A stretch of 64,000 nt of DNA, from positions 248,001-312,000 of the forward strand of contig MCFH01000001.1 of the NCBI GenBank assembly GCA_002104945.1, written 5' to 3'. The stretch is from Piromyces finnis. Its lineage: Eukaryota; Neocallimastigomycota; Neocallimastigomycetes; Neocallimastigales; Neocallimastigaceae. Made by a program: the position numbers and the translations under genes. The notes under the pieces are model-generated. The model saw only the letters and a program-made list of their open reading frames with translations, had not been told where the DNA came from and searched no databases. Below, piece after piece: positions 35,658 through 53,475 of the stretch; positions within the stretch are counted from its first letter, which is position 1, and the number at the start of each line of letters is the position of its first letter.

Positions 35658-37045
35658 CTTATTAGGTAGGGACCAATTCTACACACAGTACAAATTGTAG
35701 AGTTCATTGAACTTTTAGGCAACTTTATATTTTTATAATATATATATATTTATATTGATAGGTATTATCACCTAATATTATGTAATATCTCAAATAAATA
35801 AAATATAAGAAGTAGTGTATTCTCTTCCTAGTTTAAAAAAAAAAAATTGAAAATTTTATGGTATTGATCACTAAGGATTAAAAAGGCACAAAAAAAAAAA
35901 AATTTAAACAACAACCAAGAACATATGGCATTGCTAAAAAAAAAAAAAAAAAAAAAAAAGATAGACCATATTTCCAATTAGTTTAGAAATAAAATTTACA
36001 CTAAAATAAAAATAAAAAAAAAAAAAAAATTCAATTATAATAAACATAATAATAATGGTTTTCTAGTCTGATGAACATTGAAATGTATAACTATTTTAGT
36101 TGACAGTAAAAAATATATTTAATTTTTTTCTTTTAGAAAGGAAGAAAAGAAATTTTAATAATAATAGGAGAAGGAAGGAAAAGAATTTTTATTAGTTCAT
36201 TAAACTAAATTAGACACTTTTAAGTCACTTTCAGAATTTCTTATTATAATACATTATCTTTTATTAGTTATTGGGATATATATATATTATTATTATTATT
36301 ATTATTATTTCAAAAAATAAAAATATATTAGATTCTGGATCTAATATTACTATATTTCTCTTTTTTTTTTTTTTTTTTTCCTCAAAAAATCAAAAAATTC
36401 ATGGATCATGTTTTTTTCTTGTATTTGACAATAATTTCAAAAAAAAAAAAGTGTATATGTATATATGTATTTTTAAAAGCATTGATGATATTGATATTAT
36501 TGATATATTAGTAGGTAATCCAGAATAGATAGAGCAAGGATGCATCCACTTTAAAGATTTTTTAAGCGAAGGGAGAAAAAAAAAAAAAATTAAATATTTA
36601 ATTGTTATATTGCATTGGTAAAAACTGAATATAATTTTAAAAATAATAAATTTGAAAAGAATTTTACATTTTATTCATGCAATAAATTTGACATAGATTC
36701 AAACCATTAAGAAAAATCTTTTATAAAAACTCAACAGTTAAACAACAAACATTTTGAATAAAAGATTTTAAAATTAAAAAGAATTTTAATTATTTAAATA
36801 TAAAAGAAGTACTAAATGGTTTATTATTTTTTTTATCATTGTATATACCTAAGAAATATATGTTTATATATAACATTTATTTTATTTTAATATTATAATT
36901 TGTATTTTATAAATACATCATTTTTTATATCTACAATTAAAAAACTATATAAACTTTATTTTATAATAGAGGTATTATAACAATTTATTAAAAGTAATGA
37001 ATTAGTAAAATGCGAGTAAAATATAAAATGTAGTTTCATGAAGAA

Positions 37046-37076
<31 letters not shown>

Positions 37077-37639
37077 AAAGTTAAAAAGGAGAGAAAAAGA
37101 TATATATATATAATGATAATGATAATAATAAAATAAAGTATAAAATTTTAAATCCTATTATATATTTTAAATCTTATTATATATTTCTTTATAAGTTTAA
37201 AAGTATAGAATCTTTTTTATCATCAATTAAACTTTATAATGAACATTATTTTATAATAATTTTAGTAAAACCTTCAATTCTTATTATTCTTAATAATTTA
37301 TTTTTTTTTAAAGAAAAGAGTTAATCAAAGAAGGGTTAATATTTATTTTTATTTTTTTTTTTTTTCGTAATTTATTTTATATTTCCATTAATAAATAAAT
37401 CAAAGATCAAGAAAAAGAAAAAAGAAAATAGTACATTAATATTAAATATTATTTACTTTTTGAATATTATTACATGATATATATTTATTAATAGGAAAAG
37501 ATTAAAAGGTAAAATTAATAATAAAAAAACATAAACATAATAGTTAATAAACATTAAAATATACATATACATGAAAATAAACATAAATGATAGTTGATAA
37601 CAAACCTAATAACAATAACAAAATAATAAAAAACAAGAG

Positions 37640-37676
<37 letters not shown>

Positions 37677-39821
37677 TAAATATAAATAATGATAATGCAA
37701 ACTAATATTTATTTATATAATAACGCAACAATGAATCATTGTAATATTTATTATGATATAAATAATGAATAAGAAAATTTTATAAATTTTATTATATATT
37801 TATGATGAATATTGATATATATATATATATATATACATTAAAAGAAAATATGAAATTAACCCAAATTTGATAATAAAATAAATCTTTGATTCTTTTTCTT
37901 AAAAATTGTTTTAATAATCACGTTTATTTATTTTACAATTATTGATAAAGTAAAAGTAAAAATAGTAAAGATATCCATTCTTTAAAAAAAAAATATCCTA
38001 TAATTGAGATCAATTCTAAATTTTTAAGTAAAAAACAGAAGAAAAAAAAAATTAAACACATTAAATGTACCATTTTATAAGAAATACAAAATATATATTA
38101 TTCTTTTTTCTTTATCTAAATAGAATCATCAAAGATGTCTTTTTTTTTTTTTAGAAAAAAATGTCATGTACATCACCAATATATAAAGTATAACTAAAAA
38201 CTTTAACCATTATTTTACCCACAAAAGAAAAAAGTATTATGAAGTTGATATAATAATAGTACCTGATTATTTGTAAATGATTTAAATTACAACCACAAAA
38301 TAATGCCTATAATAAAAATTATAGTACCAATAATTTCTGGTATAATAATAAAAGATGAATAATAAAGTATTTTTATAATAATTAAATTTTTAGTGATAAA
38401 AATATATAAAATTTAAAGTTTATTTGAAATATAATTAGAATATATTAATTAATATACCGCATCAATAAAAAATTATAAAATTTTATATTTTCAAAAATAA
38501 AATTTATTTAATTTAATAAATTAAAAATATATTAATAAAATAAACTATAATTAATAATAAATTAAAAAATAGGGGATAAAAAATTCATTATTTTATTTTT
38601 AATAAACCAAAAAAAAAAAAATATTTGTAAATCCACCCAACATTTTTAATATCAATGAAAGATGATAATGATGCTTATTTTTTAATAATTTATAAATAGA
38701 AACCATTTTAAAAAGCACCAATAAATAAAACAACACCATAAATGATGGTTATTTAAAGTAAATAAAAATTAATATTCCTTTCCTTTTTTTTTTTTAAAGG
38801 AATAAATTTTTTGTTAATAAAGTAAAAAGAATATTACTTTGATTTTTATGACATGATACCCAAAATAAAATAATATAAAAAATAAATTATAAATAAAACA
38901 TTTTAATTAAAAATTTCAAATTGTAATGTAGAAAAAAAAAAATAAAACAACATCATGAAAAAGAAAAACTAAAAACTAAAAACTAAAAACAATACATTAG
39001 GTTAAAAATGTTTTTTTTTTTTTTTTCTGAACAACACTTCAATTTAAACCTTTTAATGTTACTTTTATTATTATAATGAATATTTAAAAAGGTTTATTAT
39101 TTTCAATAGATGAAATTTTTTATGTAACCAACAAAATTTTAAATAAAATTAAATATTAAAACAATATAATATTATCATTTTAATTAAATATTAATTAAAA
39201 ATTAAATATCCTTTGTAAACCTAATGATTTAATATTAAATATTAAAAAATCTAACTTTTTATTATTATTATAAATATTCTAAATATTCTATATAAATAAT
39301 ATCTTTTTTTTATTCTTTTAAATAATCATCAATCTATTTTTTTTTATATAATCTTCTTCGTTAACAACACACCTTCTTCTTCAATCTTTGTATGAAACTC
39401 TATATTAAATATCATCACTTTTAAATTATCAACGAAAAAATAAATAAATAAAATTAAATATTCAATAACAATAATTAAATTAAACATACCAATTCTAAAC
39501 TCTTTATGATAACAACAAATTATCAAACTATTAAATTATTTATTATATAAATACTAAAAACTCGAACATATCCATCATTTCAATTTCAAATTCATTCTAT
39601 ATCATCCTTCAATTTAATTATTAAACTTTTATTATAAAACTAAATATATATATATTTTTAATACACTATTGACATATAATAAATTTATATGTCATTTTAA
39701 TTGTTTTATTTAACATTAAATTCAATAAAATTTATCAATTTTATAATATATATTTTATTTACGGATACATACTTCAATTTTTATACTCTATATTTAAACA
39801 TAATTTAATAATATTATCAAA
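35658..39821. other. Long intergenic stretch, no gene recognised
   Basis: About 4.2 kb, the longest gene-free run in the window. It is A/T-rich with A and T homopolymers (for example 35937-35959 and 36361-36379), TA runs (37644-37671, 37817-37834) and no recognisable exon, RNA gene or transposon piece on either strand. The right end must contain the EFR3 promoter. Confidence 0.55.
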
Positions 39822-44477
<4,656 letters not shown>

Positions 44478-45329
44478 CTTTTATAATATCTGAAATTAAA
44501 AAAAAAACAACAAAAAACAAACCCAAAATCCCCAAAAATGACAACTAAAAAATATTAATTAATAGTAATAATAAAAAAAAAAAAAAAATACAAATAATTT
44601 CAAAAATTTAAAGACAAAATTAACAAATTAATCAAATAAAAATATTTGATTATCATTTATATAAAGTTATTATCCTTGATTTTGATGATAAACAAAAAAC
44701 AAAAAACAGGAAAATAACTAAATCATATATTATATATACTATACTTTATTACTATATCATAAAAAAAAAAAAAACTTATACTATTTAAAAGTAACATATC
44801 ATAAAAAAAAAACTTAGATATTTTTTAGTATTTAGATGTAAAATAATAACTAATATTATATATATATTGTATAAATTATAAAGATATATACATAGAATTC
44901 ATATAATTTTTAGTATGTAAAAAAAAAAAAGAATTTTATATATTTTAAGTTAATCTAAAAAAAAAAAAAAGATATAAATATATTTTTTTTTCTACCTTTT
45001 GTACACATATACTATTCTCTAAATAGTTTATATAAAAATTAATATACTATTTATATTATTAATATATATACTATTTCTATATAAATAATAATAATTGAAA
45101 TTAAATACTTTTTTTTTTCTTGTTGTTGTTGGTGTCAAGGTGTTATCAAAATATATATATATATATAAATATTTTTTTTTTCTTTTCATTTTATATTTCT
45201 TCAATATTGTTATATTTATAAGTTACAAAGATAAGCATTAGAAAAATTATTAATATATGGGTTAGATTATAATATTTAATTTTAAGTTTTTAAATTTATA
45301 ACATTTATAAGCTCTAAGAAATTTCAGTT
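44478..45329. other. Spacer between EFR3 and tRNA-Thr
   Basis: About 850 A/T-rich bases with many A-runs, probably starting with the EFR3 3' untranslated region. Nothing else recognised. Confidence 0.5.
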
Positions 45330-45401
45330 GCCTGTTTGGCTTAGTGGTAGAGCGTCGCTCTTGTAAAGCGAAGGTCGGTGGTTCAATTCCGTCAATAGGC
45401 A
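45330..45401 (+). tRNA. tRNA-Thr(UGU)
   Basis: A 72-base cloverleaf without an intron. Acceptor arm GCCTGTT pairs with AATAGGC (one G-U), discriminator A. The anticodon arm TCGCT/AGCGA encloses CTTGTAA, giving anticodon TGT (Thr). The T arm GGTGG/CCGTC encloses TTCAATT with two G-U pairs. Internal promoter boxes A (TGGCTTAGTGG) and B (GGTTCAATTCC) are intact. A T5 tract shortly downstream can end polymerase III transcription. Confidence 0.97.
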
Positions 45402-46202
45402 ATTAATTTATTTTTAAAAATATTTCCTATTAATTTATTTTTTTTTTCCGTCAAAGGTTCAATTAATTAATAAAGAATTTATATCATTTAATGAATCATA
45501 GGATGTGCAAAATTTTTTCTTTTCTTTTCAAAGAATGTAATAAAAATTTTTAATTATTTATTTATCAATAATATATTCAATAGATACACGCACTCATTTC
45601 TTTATTATGCTTTACATAATTATTTTTTTGAAAAAAATAAACTATTCTATTGAAAGCATTATAAATTGTGAAAATGAAATAGAATATATTATAATATTTA
45701 ATAACTTGTAAGAAATGCTATTCAGTTTCTTTGTACAAATTATTAAATATATAATTATTTTCATAACTCAATTTTATTTTTGGTCAACAATAATTTCATC
45801 ATGTCTCACTACTCATTATCTTCTCAAATTCCATGATCATTACTTTAAGAAAATTCGTCGTAGTAAACCGATAAAAGTTTATTGGTAATAATAATATATG
45901 TGTATTTTTAAATTACTAGGTACTTTCTTATAGCTAAAAATTTAACAGGTCTTTTTAATATTTTAATTTGAAATTGACTGGTGATTGATAATTTATAATT
46001 TTACCAAAATTCATTATAGCAATGGTGGCTTTAAAAATAATACCTTTTTTATATTCTTATATTTCATATAATATTACAATAATGATATTTAAACAAATAA
46101 ATAATTATGGTATATTGATAGAAAGTATTACTCCAAATGACATATTAATAAAATTTTTATTCCATTTTGTGTTGTATATAAATGAATGAATGAATGAATG
46201 AA

Positions 46203-46233
<31 letters not shown>

Positions 46234-46254
46234 ATAGATAAACAAATAAATACA

Positions 46255-46285
<31 letters not shown>

Positions 46286-48526
46286 ATTTAATTAATTAAT
46301 AAACATTTTTAAACTATAAAATATCCAAGATAAAATACAAAAGCAATTTTAATTAAAGAAAAAATACTTTATTTCCCATAATATCTTTTTAAATTGTATA
46401 AAAGTATTAACTATCTTTCAATTCCACATCAATTTTCATTCCTTTACATTTTTTTTCTTTTCAGATTTTCATTCATTTTTTTTCAGTTTGAGAATCATGA
46501 ATAACTTTGATGTTGTAAATTACAAATTTCATATTAATTTTTTTATCCTTTCAAAAATGGTTAAATTAAAAGTTTACTTTTTAACTCTTTTGTACAAATT
46601 ATTATTGAAAATGTTTAATATATATTTTTAGTTTAATAATTATATATTTTTTTTCTTTTAGTAATGTCATTATGGGAAAACTTTTTAAAAGCTATTAGAA
46701 TAATTTTTTTAAAGTAACTTAATTTACCTAGTAAATGTAATTTAATGAGGTAAAAAAAAAAGGACTTTTAAAAGATTTTTTCTTTCATTTTTTATCCATT
46801 TTCCAATAAATGTAAAGCAAAAAGTTAATTAAAAATTTATAATAAATATTTTTTATCACAACAAAATTTAATAAATTATTTTCCATTTATATATATAATA
46901 CATATAACATAATAAATTCCATTATATTATTAAATTGAGTTTTTAAAAAATTGTTACATTTGGTATACAACAAATCTATTTAGAATTCTATTGGTTCTGT
47001 TTCAATTTTTAGTGTTACATTATAATATATTCTAATATATTATTCATGATTTTCCTTTAAGTTTTTTGGTAGTACAAATGTATGATGTCTGAAAAAAATT
47101 TTGTTAAAAACTTTTTCAATTAAGGCGATTTACTTATTACTATTGAGCAAAAATAGATGAAAGTTTAGAAAGCCTTTGGGGAAGGATAAAATACATTATA
47201 ATAATAAAAAATGTAATATCGGAGCATGTTGAATATTGAAATACGAGAAAAAAAACATTTAATAAATTTATTTATTTGTAAAAATACATATTTCCACCAT
47301 TTCATTAAACCTTTTAATATGATACAAAATTTTAATTTAATATTAATTTAATATATACTTTAAAATAAATTTAATTTTTTTTTTAAAAAAGTAAAAGTTT
47401 AATTAATATAAAAATATATATATATATATTTTGTTTGCTTTGCTATATTACTTTATTCTTTTAATGATACTTTTAACTTTATTTTTTTAAAATTTAATCT
47501 TTAAAGAAATAATAAATAATAATTAAATGTATATATAATTGGAAAAAAACAAAAAACAAATACTTAATTATACTATTGATAAGTGTATTAATATTATTCT
47601 GAATATTTATATTTAATTTTATTTGTAAGAAGTTTATTTTTTTTTAATATTCCATATACATTTATGAAATAATTATCATTATTCATAAATATAATATAAT
47701 TCATTTTATAATAAAACAAGATAAATTGAAACTTTTTTTTTTTTTTAAAAAAAAGAAAAAAGTAATAAACATTGTCTTTTGTTTGCAATCAAATTACATT
47801 TTTAGGTTTTTTTCTGATTTTTAAAAATTTTGATTAACATTAGCTTATCAATAATATTGTATTTAATATCATAGGATAATATATACTTTATATTAGTTTT
47901 ATTATATATAGAAAATACTTAGTTTTTTTAAAAAAAAAGTTTTAAAAAAACAAATTGATTCTATATTGTTATATATATATATACGTAGTTATTATTGTTG
48001 TTTCTTTAGATTATATTTTAATAAATAAATAGTAAAATTGTAAAAATTAAAAGAAATAAAAATAATAATAGAAATAAAATAAAATTGTAATAATAGGAAA
48101 AAAAAACAATAAGAGGAAAAATAAAAATAAAATTTAAGTAACAAAATAACAAAATAAATATTATAAAAAGATATATTAATTTTTATGAATTAAGCCTTTT
48201 TCATAAATTTTAATAGTAAAATAATAACAATAACAGTAATTAAAAAAATATCAATAAAAAAGAGAAAACAAAAAAAAAAAAAAAAAAAAGAGAAAGAAAA
48301 AAAAAACAATAATTGTAAGAAGCTAATAATAAATTCAATATAATTCGAAAGTAATAATAATCTATTAAACTTATTTGTCAATACTTGTTGAGCATTATAC
48401 AATTTGATAATACATATTTAAATATTCAATTATTTTTTAAATATATATAAAAGAAATAAACAACCTATATCTTTTAAATTCGATATCAATTGTCATTGCA
48501 TTTTACGAAAGTTTAAATAATAAAAA
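45402..48526. other. Intergenic DNA between tRNA-Thr and the LRR gene
   Basis: About 3.1 kb of A/T-rich DNA. It holds a mixed tetranucleotide array (46180-46287) and A-rich tracts near 48269-48306. No exon or transposon piece recognised. The right end contains the LRR gene promoter. Confidence 0.55.
46180..46287. repeat. (AATG)n-(AAAT)n compound microsatellite
   Basis: About five AATG units run into about twenty AAAT units with a few single-base changes, suggesting one array born from the other by mutation. Confidence 0.9.
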
Positions 48527-49003
48527 ATGAGAATTAAATCACTATCATATTTATTAATATCAAGTATATTTATAAAATCTATTCATGCAAAAAATCAATG
48601 TGAAATACTATATGATATTATAAATGAAATAACAGATAGTATACAGGATTTTACAAAAGTCTCAGATGTTAACATGGATTGTTGTGATTTAGATTTTATT
48701 GGTTGTGCAGATGAAGATGGCTCCAAAATTATTACTAATATGTAAACTATTTTAATAGAAAACAATAGTAATTTATAATGATAACTAATAATAAATTATT
48801 GTTTAACACTAACATAAAAATTTATTTTATAATTTTGTTGGTAATGATATATATAAAACAATTAAGTGAATTAAATGGTGAAAGATTTAAATTTGTTAAT
48901 CAAATACCCGAATCATTAACAAATTTAAGTAACCTTGAAAGAATGTAATAATTAAATATATTAGTTTTGTTTCTTTTCTTTTATTCTTTTAATAATAATA
49001 AAC

Positions 49004-49034
<31 letters not shown>

Positions 49035-49718
49035 CACCTTTTTTTTTATATATTATTAATTTTATTTTATATAGCGGTATTACTAAAGTTAATAATGGTG
49101 GTATTAAAATTCCTGATTTTCTCAGTAAATTAAAAAATTTAAATACATTGTAAATATAATTTTATTACTATTATAAAATTATAAGTATAATAAATAGCAT
49201 GAATTACTTAATTTTCTTGTTCAATTATATTATTATTTTAGAGAACTAATGGAAAACTATTTAGAAAAAGATTTCCCTGATGCTGTCATTAAAATTTCAA
49301 GTTTAAAAACATTGTAATTAAGTTTAAAAAGCATATTAATATTATGATTATAATATTTAAAAAACAAGAATTTAATTATAATATTTTAAATAAAAGATAT
49401 ATAAAAAATAATAATATAGGTGGCAATATCCCTGAGAGTATAGATGAATTATCTGAACTCGAATATTTGTAATAAACTCATGTATTTTTATATTAACCGT
49501 ATAAGATATATTTATTAATTTTATTATTAACGTCACTATTTTTAATAAATAAAATTATTAATAATTATTTATAGGTACATTCGCAATAATCTAATTAAAG
49601 GGAAAATTCCAAAAAGCATAGGAAACCTAAAAAATATTAAAGAAATGTAATTTGTTTTATCTATGCTTTTTGAATTTACATTATTATTATTATTAAGATT
49701 AACAATTTATTTCTGTAA

Positions 49719-49758
<40 letters not shown>

Positions 49759-51217
49759 ATAGACATCTTGATAATAATTTATTAGAAGGAGAGATACCAA
49801 AATCAATAGGAGATTTGACTCATATTAAAAAATTGTAATTCCCTTTTATATAATACTATATTATAAAATATTATATATAATAGTAAAATAATAAATTTAT
49901 TATAAAATATTATATATAATAGTAAAATAATTAATTTATTGAATGAATAACAATTAAAATTTTATAGACATTTAAATGGAAATAAGCTGACAGAAAAAAT
50001 TCCTGAAAGCATAGGAGAATTAGAAAATCTGGAATCACTGTAACTTTAAATTAATATAAAATTCATTTTATTATAAATACTTTTATTTATGAGAACTTTT
50101 TTATCTATTATATTTTCAATATTTATATGGGTGTATAATTATTTAGAGACTTGAGTGAAAATTCTCTTACTGGATTAATTCCAGATTCAATTGAAAATTT
50201 AAAGAAACTTAAATATTTGTAAATATTTTATCAATACTATTATTTCAACATTTTACTATACTATATTATTATATTAATATATTTTAATTTTTATTTACAG
50301 AAATTTATCAAAAAATAAGTTGAATGATGTCATTGATTTTTCTGGTAATTTACCAGAATTAAGTAAAATGTAAGTAATGAAATATTATTTTGATTCTTCA
50401 TTTATATATAAATATATAAATGAAAAAAGTTTTGTATTATTGATTAAATATTAATTTATTCCATTCAATTTTTTATTTTTTTTTATTATTTATAAAATAA
50501 TGAATGTAAAAAACATAATTCTATAAACACATTTATAATAATATAAATAGAGATTTATCAGAGAGTGGTTTATATGGTATTATTCCAAATTATCCAGACT
50601 CGGTAATTTCTTGTGAATTTAAAAGTGGAGAATTTTGTATTAAATTAAATGAGAAACCTTCCTGTTCTAAAATTACTACGGAATGTTCTCCAGAACTTTT
50701 AAAAAAAGTTGAAGAAGGAAGATCCTATCGTAGTTCTTTTTTTAAAAGAAGTGGTATTTCAAATTACATTTTACCATTAGTTATTATATTGGTTCCTCTA
50801 ATTATTTTAGCAATATTTTTGAAAGGATATAATATCTACAGTTTAAAAAAAGAAGATGATTTAATAGTAAAACATATTGATAGAATTAATAGTAAAAATT
50901 ATCAATCAGGATTAAAAGATATTAATTCGGATACTGGATCAGATGAATTATTATTAGTAACCCCCGATCATAGAAAATTGAGTCGATATGGTACACAATC
51001 CTCACCAAAGGCTATTTTTAGTGATTCTAATGAAAATGATGATGATTTACTTCATATTGAAAGGGAAATGACTGAATATTATAATAATCATACTAATCAT
51101 ACTACTACTACAACTACTACTACTACTAATAATAATCCTAATAATAATACTCCTTATAGTTCTTCTTACAATCAACCTTATACGCAAGTCCAATATAAAT
51201 TAAATAGGAATTTTTAA
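48527..51217 (+). CDS. Leucine-rich repeat single-pass membrane protein
   Basis: Probable cell-surface protein. The first exon encodes a signal peptide (MRIKSLSYLLISSIFIKSIHA) and a Cys-containing cap. Then come about ten leucine-rich repeats of the plant-like type (IPkSIgnLknLkxLxLxxNxLxGxIP), for example IPKSIGNLKNIKEM and IPESIGELENLESL. Most repeats are encoded by one short exon each, and the introns fall in phase 2 in the same Leu/Ile codon. The last exon has a Cys-containing C-cap (ISCEFKSGEFCIKL), a membrane segment (ILPLVIILVPLIILAIF), and a cytoplasmic tail of about 140 residues rich in Thr and Asn. No kinase domain is present, so it is not a complete plant-type receptor kinase. Ligand and partner are unknown. 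Exact repeat count depends on the splice model. Confidence 0.8.
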
Positions 51218-53475
51218 ATATTTGTTAAAGAAAAAATAATAAGATTTTTTAAAGAATAATTCTTTTTTTTTTTTTTTTAATGACTGTAAAAGACAATATA
51301 TATCTATATAATGTTGTGTATCATACAACATTATATAGGTATATTTTCTTCTTTAATAATAAATAAGAATTTTTCATATATAAATAAATTTTTATTATTA
51401 ATATGAAGGGTATATGGCGTCTATTAAATGTATAATATTCATTTATATTCATTATTCTTTAAAAAAGTAATAATAAATTTCAATAAATAATAATAATAAT
51501 AATAATAATAAAAAGAGTCAATATTATATGAAAGCATTTTTATAGTATTAAAAAAAGGAAATTATCAATTTTAATTTTTTTTTCTTTTTCTTTTTTAAAT
51601 ATAAGATTCATCCATCCACTTTTTTTATTTTATTAATAAATTAATCCTCTTTTTAATTCGTATATTAAAAAAAATTATTTAATATAAAAATATGATATTT
51701 TATTTGCGGTCAATTTTTATTATGTAAAATGTCAAACGGCGGTAATATTTAAAGATAAAAAAAAGTTTACTTTGAAAAATAAAATGTATATTTTTTAGCC
51801 TTTTTTTTCTTTTTCTTTTTATATTCATGCTTCATATTAGCATTGGTAATAGAATAAAAAAAAAAAAGTTATTCAACTTAGGATAGACCTTTTATATTAT
51901 TAAAAAAAAAAAAAAAGTAAAGCACATAAATGAAACCAAAAAGTATTTTTTAATTTCTTTTTTCATGTGATATAAAGGATAAAAAATCAAAATTTTTCAT
52001 TCCATTCAACATTTGACAGAATTTTCAAAAATTGAAAAATTGTTCGTTCAGTAATAAGAATTTTAGACAATGAACCGGATTAATAATAACAAATGACAAG
52101 TAGCAATGAAATGGATTCTTTCTTAACTCTTAAATAAAGGAAAGGATAAAGTAGACCTTTATTCCTTTTTTTTTTAAATAACCTATTCTTTTTTACTATT
52201 GTGTTTTTTTTTATAATAAAATATTAAATTGTTTTAAAAAAAAGTGTTTTAATTGTTTTCTTCATATTACATTTATTACATGTGATGAATAAATATAAAT
52301 AGATATATTGAATAATATATAAAAAATAGTAAAGTCTATTGTGTAACCCTATTGATTAAAAACCAAATTGGAATATTTTGTAAAACCAATTTCCTTAATT
52401 ATTATTGGATAAATGTAGATTGTTTATTAAACTCTATAAAAATTAAAATTCCATTCTTTCTTTTTTTAGTGAATATGTTTTAAAAGTTTAATTATATTTC
52501 ATTTGAATTTTAATATATATTTATTAGATTCTATATACTATACAATACTATATAATAATATATAATAATATATAATTATTATATATAAAAAAATTATTTG
52601 AATAAAAAAATTTTTTTCTTCATAAATTAAAATTTCATATTTTAATAATTATTAAAGTTTATAGTGTAATACAATATATTAAATAATCCTTTTATAAATG
52701 AATAAAAATAGTTCTATTATTTTATTATTTTTTATAATTATTAAGGTTTAGAGTTGAATGATTTTCAAGATAGAAAACAATTTACAAATGAAAGAATATA
52801 TTAAAAAATATTTTAAATATAGTTAATATATTGGTTTTAATATTGTGATGTCTTTAAAATATTCTTTTTTTTTTTTTCTTCTTAATATCACTTGTATTAT
52901 TCAAAAAAAAAAAAAAAAAAAGAGAAAAGAAAAAAGTTAATCAATCAATTAAATTAAAACTCTTTATTGACAAACGACAAGAGTTTTAATTTGAAGCTTA
53001 TTTTTTATTATTGCTATTATAATTTTACAATAAAAATTAATAATATTCTTAAAAGAAAAAAAATATATGTAAAATACTATCAATAATTAATATAATTTAT
53101 ATATGCAAAGGTGAATTAAAAGAAAAAAAGATCCAATATAGAATATTGTATTATTGTTTTTTTTTTTTTTTTTCTTAATATTAGATATTTTAAACGAAAC
53201 AAAAAGAATAATAGTAATAATTCAATATTTTATTTTATAGGAAGAAACAAAATTATTAAATAATCATATCTACATTCCTAAATTAAAAAAAAGAAATTGA
53301 AATTTCAAATAATTATATCAAGCTTATAAATTATATTTATATAGTTAAAGAGTAAACAATGATATTCAATTGTTGATCCTTTTTTAAAAAATTAATAAAT
53401 TAAAATTTTGATGAATACCAATAATAATTATATCCTATATATATATTTTCTTGAAAGAATTTGAAAATTGTAATA
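51218..53475. other. Intergenic DNA between the LRR and dockerin genes
   Basis: About 2.3 kb of A/T-rich DNA with homopolymers. No exon, RNA gene or repeat family recognised. The right end must contain the dockerin gene promoter. Confidence 0.55.

Noticed and set aside
36271-36528. Frame of 85 codons in the 4-kb spacer
   Set aside because: Composed of Ile, Phe and Lys runs from homopolymers; no conserved motif and no flanking exon.
45780-45900. Less A/T-rich stretch near the tRNA, possible gene fragment
   Set aside because: Stops occur in every frame within a few codons and no splice model gives a sensible peptide.
46180-46287. Possible CRISPR or minisatellite array
   Set aside because: It is a simple tetranucleotide microsatellite with no spacers; nothing CRISPR-like occurs in this eukaryotic window.
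53461-53475. Upstream TTG-initiated extension of the dockerin protein
   Set aside because: Not an ATG; the first ATG at 53476 gives a start followed by a short hydrophobic leader.
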